This document shows, piece after piece, positions 8,901 through 15,955 of a stretch of DNA of 24,752 nucleotides. Origin of the DNA: Bacilli bacterium (GTDB lineage Bacteria; Bacillota_I; Bacilli_A; ML615J-28; CAG-698). The notes below the pieces were generated by a model that searched no databases, had not been told where the DNA came from, and saw only the letters and a list, made by a program, of their open reading frames with translations. Position numbers and translations under genes: made by a program. The stretch spans positions 1 through 24,752 of the forward strand of contig JAEDHQ010000019.1 in NCBI GenBank assembly GCA_016296945.1, given 5' to 3'. How positions within the stretch are numbered: position 1 is the stretch's first letter; every line of letters begins with the position of its first letter.

Positions 8901-9097
8901 TGCAAACCAATAATCGGTTTCATTCCATTATCAATACACTTACTATAGAACTTCACAACACCATGCATCGTGTTATGATCAGCAATTCCTAAAGCTTCAT
9001 AGCCCAATTCTTTAGCCTTATGAATTAAACTATTAATTTTTAATGTCGAAGCTAAAAGTGAGTATTCAGTTTGAAGATATAAATTTACAAATTTCAT
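5996..9097 (-). CDS. dnaE: DNA polymerase III alpha subunit, DnaE type
   Basis: This is a replicative polymerase of the C family. In Bacillota with two such enzymes, DnaE extends primers on the lagging strand before PolC takes over; PolC is not in this window. Order: N-terminal PHP domain (about residues 1-200), palm with GPGRGSG (354-360) and the catalytic PDIDTDF (395-401, metal-binding D396 and D398), the third acidic site in GLVKIDFLGIRNLT, fingers, helix-hairpin-helix region and a C-terminal OB domain. At 1033 residues it is somewhat shorter than Bacillus DnaE. The first PHP motif reads FVNLYLQTEYS where active forms have His residues, so this domain is probably inactive. I chose ATG 9097, preceded by GGTGAT; the upstream GTG at 9130 lies inside the promoter. 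Confidence 0.97.
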   Translation of the reverse strand: MKFVNLYLQTEYSLLASTLKINSLIHKAKELGYEALGIADHNTMHGVVKFYSKCIDNGMKPIIGLHLDLVSDYSYINSVLLYAKNNSGYKNLLKISSIKNTTNRNLKIEDIYQYLEDLIVVIPNEEHELIKSYLEGSFENFNHILYKYLKIKQINNCSLYLGLDLQSNGAKYSLDDLIYLSKQKGIKNVALHKTSFFETDDYDVYKIVRSVALNAKAYEGSEKERNSYFISSNRAVDLFRKYPDLVQETNEIASSCNVTIEFGKYHMPVYEVNRNNDQKSDERVLNSSQYLHDLSIIGLKKRLVDNRISKDHYQKYLSRLQYELNIIGKMGFSDYFLIVYDFIKYAKKNNILVGPGRGSGPSSLVAYSLGITEINPLEFDLLFERFLNPERVSMPDIDTDFPDDRREEVIKYMGKRYGKMRVAHICTFGTYGPRLAIRDIARVINLKPLYLDNILENVGNDVESISDELKSNESLKKLMESNETIKFVLEMAKKLENLPRNLSVHAAGIIMADQDLDNYTPLSEGINGLYQTQYEASDLEKLGLVKIDFLGIRNLTIITKVLKLMNVEDKDILNIYRIPLNDEPTLKLLSSGNTDGIFQLESSGMKKTLVQLKTNSFNDIVDAIALYRPGPMEMIPSFINRKLGKEEITYPHKDLEKILKPTHGIIVYQEQILQIASVFADFTLGEADILRRAVSKKKVEELKNQEAKFINGAIKKGYKEEIAKGIFDLILKFANYGFNKSHSVAYSYISYQMSYLKAHYYKEFMAVLMSYSLGRTNAIKNYILECNKNNVEVMLPSVNYSANDFRIVDGKIYYSLMGINGLGEVVVLELVKERNNNGLFKNYDNFISRTKNILNRKVVEALIYAGACDEFGLSRKAMILEYEQSLELANFGGLFKDQLTNHQFTDQEYNFDEIAKLERFALGFNFKFDIFKQYGYIKKKYKTTDINRLVVGNNAYVLFMIDKVKVINTKKGEEMGFLTISDDTGSIEATVFPKTFAISKNDLVIGKMCIAECSVIYRDEKTKIIIQKMIGKK

Positions 9098-9118
9098 ATT
9101 ATCACCATACTTTGCTTT

Positions 9119-9127
9119 ATTATAACA
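9119..9127 (-). promoter_or_regulatory. Extended -10 promoter of dnaE
   Basis: TGTTATAAT (9127-9119) on the minus strand is a consensus extended -10 element. The -35 position holds only TTTATA (9147-9142). The site lies 21 bases before the chosen dnaE ATG and argues against the longer GTG-started reading frame. Confidence 0.65.
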
Positions 9128-9153
9128 CACAACAGTAATTTTATAAAGAGAAT

Positions 9154-9205
9154 AAAAAAAGTCCTTTGTTATTATTTATTAAAAAAATAAATTCATAACC
9201 AGGAC
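9154..9205 (-). terminator. Long intrinsic terminator after the propeller gene pair
   Basis: On the minus strand, GTCCT at 9205-9201 pairs with AGGAC at 9165-9161. Inside it are GTTAT/ATAAC and an inner 7-bp stem ATTTATT/AATAAAT with a T5 loop. Seven T follow the stem. It ends the long co-directional block just before the dnaE promoter. Confidence 0.85.
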
Positions 9206-9219
9206 ATTTATTTTGATTT

Positions 9220-11424
9220 TTAATGAACATTTCTTCTTCTTTTTTTGTGGATAAGAATAAAGCGAATACTAATTCCGATGACAAAGAAAGCTCCAAAGAA
9301 AATTACACAATATGTCATCATTAATTTTTTTTGATTATCGATATAATTAAATAATATTTGATTATTGTCTTTGAGTTCTAAAAGATTACTATTCTTAAAT
9401 GATTTATCAAGCGCAATTGATAATTTATAATAACCATTAGCATCAGTCAATAAGGTGGTGTTTCCTACTATTATTTCATCATTTTCAATTATGACATTCA
9501 TTTTATATATTTCATTAGATAGGAGATTATATTGCATATCATCATATTTAAGAGAAACAATCATTTGATATTGGCCATTAGTAACACCGCTTATCTTTAT
9601 CAATTCACTGCCAATTGGAAAATTATAAATAAATTCATTTACCTTATTTATAAAACGAAATTCAATAAATCTTCCTTGTTTTAGAGTGTCAAGATATTCA
9701 AACGTACAAGCACAATCTTCATCAATCACTACCTCATTAAATCTAATTGTCCCTTCATAGACATTCACATTCAATAATTTATTTAAGTATATTTCATCTG
9801 TATAATAATCAACTTTATAAATAATCTTTTCTAAGATTACTTTATTAATTCCTAATTTATCAAAACCATTAAAAGTAATTGTCAATTTTTTATTATTAAT
9901 CTTATAGTCTTTTATCATAGCTCCATAACATAAAATATCAATAATATCAATTTCTTGATTTAATTCATAACTTACACTAAACTCTTCATAAGGTTTTAGA
10001 TTTATTAGTTCACCATCAAAATAATGATCAGTAAATTGAATTTGCTCATTAGAAACATAAAAAACAATTTCTTCTTGAGTGTTTGCTCCACTAACTACTA
10101 ATATGTGCTTACCATCACTATTAACTGCATAGTTTGAGATTATCAAGTTGCCATCTAAATAACCAGTGCCATTGAAATTAACACGATAACCATTAGGATA
10201 TATATTATTGTTATTAATATTAACCTCTAAAGGAACCTCTTCAATAATACTCTTTGTGAACCTGATTTGCCCAATAGTTTGATATTTAAGTTCAATATTG
10301 TAATTGCCATAAGCATTTCGTTGATAATATTCTAGATATTTCTTTTCAATAAAATAACAATCGCCAAATAAACTACTTACTTCTTTTAGTTTTGTATTTA
10401 ATAACTCATCATATTCATAAACATATTTATTTATAATTAATGTTTTCGAATAATCAATTAAATCAAAAAGATAATGTTTGCCTTGATAATCACAATATAA
10501 TGAATATGAAAACTCTTTATAATTACTAATTTCCTCTACTTGTTCTGAAGCTATTAGTGATAAGGAAGAACCATTATATAAATCTATTTTTTCCGCACAA
10601 AAAAGCATTATAACGTTATTATAACCAACAAAGATATGATTAAATTTGTCAAACTCTATAGTATTTAATAATGATAAATCTAGATTAAATAAATACATCT
10701 TATTATTTAAAACTAAATAAAGATAATTATTACGAACACAGAAGTATTTTAATGTGCCAACTTGATTAATTGTAATCAAACTTGTAATATTTCTACCATT
10801 TACTTTTGCTATTACATAGCAATCATCACAACCACCATTTCCAAAAACACTTTCTGTGATATGATCTTTTTGTACTAAAAAATATAACTGGTCATCATAT
10901 ATATCAAAACCAACTAATACTTCTTTCTTTTTACCACCATAATTAAATTCTTCCACATAAAAATTATCTTCAGTATAATGAATATATAATAAATAAGGAT
11001 TATAATTAATTGTTCCATCTTGTAATTTAGTGCAATCAGTAAAGGCACAATATACTTCATCATCGATTTTTTTTAAAAAGATTTCTTTATATATTTCTCC
11101 TTGATAAACGATAAGTGCTTCATCAACTGTTCCATCAAAGAAATATCTTTGGGTAAACAATCCACCATCTTGATAAAAGAATAACAAGAAATAATCATCT
11201 ACAATTATTCCCGTTGCGAAGTTTGCTTTTATCTCATATCTTTTACCTTCAAAATATAAAGTATATTTATTTAACACATCATCATTTCCAACACATCTGA
11301 GAATAATGCCTTCATCATAGAACACTACATTACCAAAGTCACTTGTTTCTTCACTAGCTATTGTATAGTCATCACCAAATGATAGATTAAAAAAGGATAA
11401 AGCTAAAAAAATTAACTTAAGCAC
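9220..11424 (-). CDS. Membrane-anchored predicted beta-propeller protein, paralogue 2
   Basis: I do not recognise a named family. The predicted 734-residue protein has an N-terminal signal peptide (MLKLIFLALSFFNLSFG) and a large extracytoplasmic part. One hydrophobic helix near the C-terminus (about 703-725) is followed by a short basic tail (KKRRR), so it is anchored type-I fashion. Seven short strand motifs recur at about residues 38, 77, 121, 178, 232, 269 and 313, each hydrophobic/aromatic after a turn (DDYFLLFF, DDQLYFLV, NNYLYLVL), which suggests a seven-bladed propeller. An Ig-like module with NFNGTGYLDG lies at about 410-458, and more beta-rich modules follow. The GTG start at 11424 is chosen because AGGTGG (11439-11434) sits 9 bases before it; it overlaps the upstream stop by 8 bases. 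A TTG at 11445 is the alternative. Confidence 0.85.
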   Translation of the reverse strand: MLKLIFLALSFFNLSFGDDYTIASEETSDFGNVVFYDEGIILRCVGNDDVLNKYTLYFEGKRYEIKANFATGIIVDDYFLLFFYQDGGLFTQRYFFDGTVDEALIVYQGEIYKEIFLKKIDDEVYCAFTDCTKLQDGTINYNPYLLYIHYTEDNFYVEEFNYGGKKKEVLVGFDIYDDQLYFLVQKDHITESVFGNGGCDDCYVIAKVNGRNITSLITINQVGTLKYFCVRNNYLYLVLNNKMYLFNLDLSLLNTIEFDKFNHIFVGYNNVIMLFCAEKIDLYNGSSLSLIASEQVEEISNYKEFSYSLYCDYQGKHYLFDLIDYSKTLIINKYVYEYDELLNTKLKEVSSLFGDCYFIEKKYLEYYQRNAYGNYNIELKYQTIGQIRFTKSIIEEVPLEVNINNNNIYPNGYRVNFNGTGYLDGNLIISNYAVNSDGKHILVVSGANTQEEIVFYVSNEQIQFTDHYFDGELINLKPYEEFSVSYELNQEIDIIDILCYGAMIKDYKINNKKLTITFNGFDKLGINKVILEKIIYKVDYYTDEIYLNKLLNVNVYEGTIRFNEVVIDEDCACTFEYLDTLKQGRFIEFRFINKVNEFIYNFPIGSELIKISGVTNGQYQMIVSLKYDDMQYNLLSNEIYKMNVIIENDEIIVGNTTLLTDANGYYKLSIALDKSFKNSNLLELKDNNQILFNYIDNQKKLMMTYCVIFFGAFFVIGISIRFILIHKKRRRNVH

Positions 11425-13192
11425 GTTTACGTCCCACCTTTTCAAAAGGAAAAATTATTCCTAAAATTAAACCTATACCAATAAAAAGAAATGAAAGTTT
11501 TGTTATTTCTTGTTTTTGATAATTAACAATATTCGAATCATAATTAACTTCTGTACTCTCTAAAGGTTTTTTACTTTCTTCTTTAATTATTAAATTATTA
11601 GTCTTTACGGTTTGTTCTTCAATTGATAAATCTTTTACAGTAAATGAAAAATAAACAGTTTCATCTTTCCCGTCAATTCTCAATAAATAATTTCCATTCT
11701 CATTAATCAAATATCCACTATTAATAGTTTCTCCATTTAAGATTGCATTCCCATTAAACTCAAGAGCAAAGCCTTTTTGATATATTCCACCATCTTTAAT
11801 TGTGCATTCTAATTCGATTCTGTAACTACCATATGTAATAATTTTATAATCTTGATAACAATAATTAATCTCTTGTGGGTAAGTTCCAAAGATTGTCTCA
11901 TCAATTTGCTTAACGATTTTTTCACCCTTAATACCATTGAAATAACATTCATTATCTACTACTTTTACATTCATTACTTTTCTTCCATAAAGATTTTTTT
12001 GATATGTTCCAAAACTAAAAAGTTCACCATCTAAAAGTGAGCAAAACTCTAATAAACTATTATCTTCCTTCTTGATATCAATAGTATACAATACTTCTAA
12101 TTTGTTATTTAAAACTGCCAACAAATCATAATAAGTTTTATTATTCTTTAATGTGCTACCTATAATAACTTTATCTTCTGCTATCGAATAATGTGCTTTA
12201 AAACTTTCAATTTGATATACATTGTATGCTAAATTCAATATTTTTTCTTTCTTTTCCTCTAATCCAAAGCCATAAGTTGTTACCTTAATTTTACTTGGAT
12301 CTGTATCATATTCAAAAAACATTGCTTCATCTTTGATAGCAATTATTTGACTATTTTCATTATGGTTTACAGTTTTATACATATCTAGATCTAAGCGCTC
12401 ACTAACACACATTAAGATTTTATTACTTTTTTCATTATCAAAATATCCATCACCATTTATTTCCCCAAATAAAAAGATTGAATTTCCGCCGAAAAAAGAT
12501 TGATACAGTCTACTATTTTGATCATTTGATAAATACAAATTATCAAAATTTTCTAAGTCTTTATTGAAAATCATTACTAAAATATGATTAATATTTTCAA
12601 CGTTTCCATATCCTAAATTAGTTGCTTGTGTTACTCCTGTGACATAATAAAACTCTTTATAAGCATATACATTTTCACATTCACTATTATCATTACCTTT
12701 AGTCATATGATAATTTAAGATATCACCATTGTAACTAATTTCAAAAATTCCGATTTGTTTAACTTGTAATTCTGATTCAAAAGTCCCAACAGCAATAATT
12801 CTATCTTCTAATAGAACAGCACTTATGAATTTTCCATGGCCATAAAAATCTGTTTTAATTTTCCACTTCAATGAATTATTTTGGTAAAAAGCAAGATAAG
12901 GTAATGATGTAAAAAAACGTGTAGGATATTTTTGTTCACTTTCAAATTCTCCACATATTAAATATTGATTTTTACCAATTATCACATTATTCATTTTATA
13001 ATCAAAGCCATCATTTGCTAAAAAGATATCTTCATTTAAAGAGATACCTTTTTCTAATTCTTCTAAAGAGAATTCATAAGAGTTCTCATAAATAATTTCT
13101 GAACTGTCTAAATCTTTCGCTAACGCTTTTGGATTAATACTATTAAAACTAAAGAAACAAATTAAAAGCAATAAAAAAAAGCCAATTTTCAT
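11417..13192 (-). CDS. Membrane-anchored predicted beta-propeller protein, paralogue 1
   Basis: The 591-residue protein belongs to no family I can name. It has a signal peptide (residues 1-24, cleavage near ALA), an extracytoplasmic region, a C-terminal transmembrane helix (about 565-582) and a short basic tail ending GRKRA. Seven strand motifs recur about every 52 residues: YLICGEF (77), IIAVGTF (132), FYYVTGV (181), IFLFGEI (239), MFFEYDT (291), VIIGSTL (342) and LFSFGTY (391). This spacing is that of a seven-bladed propeller. An Ig-like domain with EFNGNAILNG occupies about 474-519. The same order, signal-propeller-Ig-helix, is seen in the next gene, with which it overlaps by 8 bases. ATG 13192 follows AGGAGGT. 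The ligand is unknown; surface binding or sensing is a guess. Confidence 0.88.
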   Translation of the reverse strand: MKIGFFLLLLICFFSFNSINPKALAKDLDSSEIIYENSYEFSLEELEKGISLNEDIFLANDGFDYKMNNVIIGKNQYLICGEFESEQKYPTRFFTSLPYLAFYQNNSLKWKIKTDFYGHGKFISAVLLEDRIIAVGTFESELQVKQIGIFEISYNGDILNYHMTKGNDNSECENVYAYKEFYYVTGVTQATNLGYGNVENINHILVMIFNKDLENFDNLYLSNDQNSRLYQSFFGGNSIFLFGEINGDGYFDNEKSNKILMCVSERLDLDMYKTVNHNENSQIIAIKDEAMFFEYDTDPSKIKVTTYGFGLEEKKEKILNLAYNVYQIESFKAHYSIAEDKVIIGSTLKNNKTYYDLLAVLNNKLEVLYTIDIKKEDNSLLEFCSLLDGELFSFGTYQKNLYGRKVMNVKVVDNECYFNGIKGEKIVKQIDETIFGTYPQEINYCYQDYKIITYGSYRIELECTIKDGGIYQKGFALEFNGNAILNGETINSGYLINENGNYLLRIDGKDETVYFSFTVKDLSIEEQTVKTNNLIIKEESKKPLESTEVNYDSNIVNYQKQEITKLSFLFIGIGLILGIIFPFEKVGRKRA

Positions 13193-13267
13193 CTTAATAC
13201 CTCCTATATATATAATTAGCAGTTATTATTGAAAATTGGTTTATTTTAATTATTGTTTATTCTATTC

Positions 13268-14506
13268 TTATTTTGTTAAACGCATTACATCACGAGCAAT
13301 AACTAATTCTTCATTTGTAGGAACAACATAAACTAATACTTTAGAATTTGGTGTAGATAATTTAGTTACTTTTCCTCTAATTGCATTATCATAATTTAAT
13401 TCATTGTCAATTTCCACGCCTAATACAGCGATACGTTTGCAAATATGTTCACGACAGTATGCACTATTTTCACCAATACCCGCAGTAAATACAATAACAT
13501 CAACACCAGACATTTCAACATAAAAACTACCTATATAATCAGCAATACGTTTATATTGAACATCTAAAGCTAATTTACAGCGTTTACCTAATTCAATTTC
13601 TTCTTTTGTAGCATTAGGTTTATTGGCTGCTTGAATAGCGTCATCTAAGTCACGTGAATCATGAGAATAACCAGAAATACCTAAATAACCAGATTCATTA
13701 TTACAAATTCTGATTAATTCTTTTAAATCTTTGCCTGTTTGATCAGCCATATAAGATAATACAGTTGGATCCATATGACCACTTCTTGTTCCCATTGGGA
13801 AACCATCTAATGGCGTAAGACCCATTGTAGTATCTAAACATTTACCATTCTTAACAGCAGTTAATGAAGCTCCATTTCCTAAATGACAAGTGATAATCTT
13901 TAAATCTTCAACAGGTTTACCGATAACTTTAGCAACTTCATTAGCTACATATTGATGACTTGTACCATGAGCACCATATTTACGAACTTTATAATCAGTA
14001 TACCAACTATATGGAGTACCATATAAAAATACTTCTTCAGGCATTGTTTGATGGAATGATGTGTCAAATACAACAACATTAGGAACACCTGGCAATACTT
14101 TTTCGAAAGCTTCAATACCAATAATATGGGCTGGATTATGTAAAGGAGCTAAATCACACAATTCTCTGATCTTTTCTTTTACTTCCGGAGTAACTACACA
14201 TGAATCACTAAAGTATGCACCACCTTGCACAACACGATGACCAACACCAGAGATTTCATCTAAATTTTCTACAAATTTCATTTCTAGCAATCCATCTAAA
14301 ACTAATTGTACAGCTTGTGCATGATCTTTAATTGGTAAATCTTTGCGATCAATAACTTTTTTACCATTAGCTTTAAAACTATAAGCACCCTTATCAGTTT
14401 TAATTCTTTCAACGATTCCACTTACAATTAATTTTTCCGCAGGCATTTCTAATAATTGAAATTTTAATGATGAACTACCTGCATTAACAGCCATAATTTT
14501 ACGCAT
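13268..14506 (-). CDS. ackA: Acetate kinase
   Basis: The enzyme interconverts acetyl phosphate plus ADP and acetate plus ATP, giving ATP during overflow or fermentative metabolism. Diagnostic motifs are VNAGSSSLKFQ at the N-terminus, VGHRVVQGG, VVFDTSFHQTMP, the nucleotide and phosphate region CHLGNGAS with GTRSGHMDP, and FTAGIGENS near the end. I chose ATG 14506 (412 residues) because GGAGG at 14519-14515 precedes it by 8 bases and MRKIMAVNAGSSS matches the family start; an in-frame ATG at 14521 would have no such site. It overlaps the end of ytxK by 8 bases. The phosphotransacetylase gene is not in this window. Confidence 0.98.
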   Translation of the reverse strand: MRKIMAVNAGSSSLKFQLLEMPAEKLIVSGIVERIKTDKGAYSFKANGKKVIDRKDLPIKDHAQAVQLVLDGLLEMKFVENLDEISGVGHRVVQGGAYFSDSCVVTPEVKEKIRELCDLAPLHNPAHIIGIEAFEKVLPGVPNVVVFDTSFHQTMPEEVFLYGTPYSWYTDYKVRKYGAHGTSHQYVANEVAKVIGKPVEDLKIITCHLGNGASLTAVKNGKCLDTTMGLTPLDGFPMGTRSGHMDPTVLSYMADQTGKDLKELIRICNNESGYLGISGYSHDSRDLDDAIQAANKPNATKEEIELGKRCKLALDVQYKRIADYIGSFYVEMSGVDVIVFTAGIGENSAYCREHICKRIAVLGVEIDNELNYDNAIRGKVTKLSTPNSKVLVYVVPTNEELVIARDVMRLTK

Positions 14507-15491
14507 TTTTATTTCCTCCAATTTCTTTAAACATATTAAATATTTTTACAAATGTTTGTTCTAATGATTCTTGTGTTAAATCATCATTCATTTTAATTAC
14601 TGCCATTTGATAATCAGATAATAATCCTTTTTTACCAATCAATATACTCTTGCCAATATGATTAGAACTTGTAAAGGCAGCTGGCAAAACAATTAATCCA
14701 ACTAATGTTGATTTGCTAGTAACAACATTTCTAAATTCTTCTTTTGCAGAAGCAAAGAAATCATTATTAATCACATATATAAAAAATCCATCTTCAGATA
14801 AATTATCTAATCTTGCTTCAATAATCTTATAGATATCCTTTGTTTCCCCAAAATCACCAATTATTATATTAGCACAAGAGTTAATTTTTTTCAATGCATC
14901 ATTATAATTTATTATAATTTCATTATCTAATAAATTAGAAAGTGCTCTTGATAAATGTACTAATAATTCATCATGTTCAATTCCAATACCATGAATTGTA
15001 CAATCTAAAGATAAATAAACATTATTAATAATTGTTTGTAAGAGATTACTAGTTCCTAAAACAGTATCAAGAATAGTGATTTCTTTATTCTTACCATTTT
15101 TATCAATCTCTTTTAGACAATTATTTTCAATGATTGATCTTACAATATAAACATATAAGTAATTAATAACATCTGGAGTCATAAAATCTAACAAAACATT
15201 ACGATGTTTAAACCCCTTAATTAAAATAAGTTCACAAGCCAATCTTACTTCTTCGTTTAGAAAATCAACATTAGATAATTCTTCAAATATTTTGTTAAGT
15301 TTATCAATTGCTTTTCTATTAAACTTTAATTCATCAAATTCATCAGTCAATGCTTCACTTACTTTGATAAATGCTTCTAAATAATCGATTCCTAATTCAT
15401 TGTAATAAATCATACATGCTTTATCTACTAATGTGTAAAACAAATTAACATTGTTGTTATTTATATTACTATTTGTTTGTTTCTTCTTCAT
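14499..15491 (-). CDS. YtxK-like class I methyltransferase homologue
   Basis: The 330-residue protein resembles Bacillus YtxK, a methyltransferase-like protein encoded next to ackA in many Bacilli. After an alpha-helical N-terminal part with the family segment MTPDVINYLYVYIVRSII (about residues 104-121), the Rossmann-like motif I reads ILDTVLGTSNLL (140-151), where typical enzymes have DPxxGTGNLL. The second strand is GIGIEHDELL (168-177). No NPPY-type catalytic motif is seen; its place reads IIIGDFGE. Either this is a degenerate enzyme or it serves as a binding protein. ATG 15491 is chosen because GGAGA lies 9 bases upstream. It overlaps the phosphodiesterase gene by 23 bases and ackA by 8, implying a coupled unit. 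Confidence 0.82.
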   Translation of the reverse strand: MKKKQTNSNINNNNVNLFYTLVDKACMIYYNELGIDYLEAFIKVSEALTDEFDELKFNRKAIDKLNKIFEELSNVDFLNEEVRLACELILIKGFKHRNVLLDFMTPDVINYLYVYIVRSIIENNCLKEIDKNGKNKEITILDTVLGTSNLLQTIINNVYLSLDCTIHGIGIEHDELLVHLSRALSNLLDNEIIINYNDALKKINSCANIIIGDFGETKDIYKIIEARLDNLSEDGFFIYVINNDFFASAKEEFRNVVTSKSTLVGLIVLPAAFTSSNHIGKSILIGKKGLLSDYQMAVIKMNDDLTQESLEQTFVKIFNMFKEIGGNKNA

Positions 15492-15948
15492 ATTCTTTAA
15501 TCTCCACAAAAATCTCTTTTTTTGCTTCATTATCAATTTTGATTGTAATTACGGCATAAGTAGCACTTTTACTGCGCGGATATGTAATACTACCAGGACA
15601 TAATATATGAACATTATCTTTATAACTATAATGTGGAATATGTGTATGTCCATGAATGATAATATCACAATTATTATTTTTCGAAATTCCTACTAAACAA
15701 TCATCACTTAATAATGTGTGGTCACCATGAAAAATATAAATCTTTACTCCTAATATATCGATAATTTGATATTTATTTTTAATGTAATAATCACAATTTC
15801 CTTTTACAGATAAAAACGGATCTAGTTCAAATTCATGGCATTCACTATCACCAGCATGTAAAAAATAATTCGCATTAGGATGTTTTTTTATAATTTTTTT
15901 AATAAAAGTAGTATTACGATGTGTATCACTTACTACAACAATCTCCAT
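15469..15948 (-). CDS. YfcE/MJ0936-type metallophosphoesterase
   Basis: This is a compact, cytoplasmic calcineurin-like phosphodiesterase of 159 residues, the standard length. All metal-binding motifs are present: D8 and H10 in SDTH, D34 in HAGD, N51 in GNCD, H74 in FHGD, and H99, H101 and H103 in HGHTH, followed by CPGSITYPR. Members hydrolyse phosphodiesters in vitro and their natural substrate is usually unclear. There is no signal peptide. The ATG at 15948 lies 7 bases after the stop of the nucleotidase gene, whose last codons supply a weak GGGG ribosome binding site. Confidence 0.93.
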   Translation of the reverse strand: MEIVVVSDTHRNTTFIKKIIKKHPNANYFLHAGDSECHEFELDPFLSVKGNCDYYIKNKYQIIDILGVKIYIFHGDHTLLSDDCLVGISKNNNCDIIIHGHTHIPHYSYKDNVHILCPGSITYPRSKSATYAVITIKIDNEAKKEIFVEIKEYEEETNK

Positions 15949-15955
15949 TTTTTAT

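Noticed and set aside
9098..9130. N-terminal extension of DnaE from a GTG codon
   Set aside because: It overlaps the TGTTATAAT promoter element, and family members begin at the FVxL motif right after the ATG at 9097.
14499..15491. Adenine-specific DNA methyltransferase of a restriction-modification or phage-defence system
   Set aside because: No NPPY motif, no specificity or restriction gene nearby, and the ackA linkage fits YtxK.
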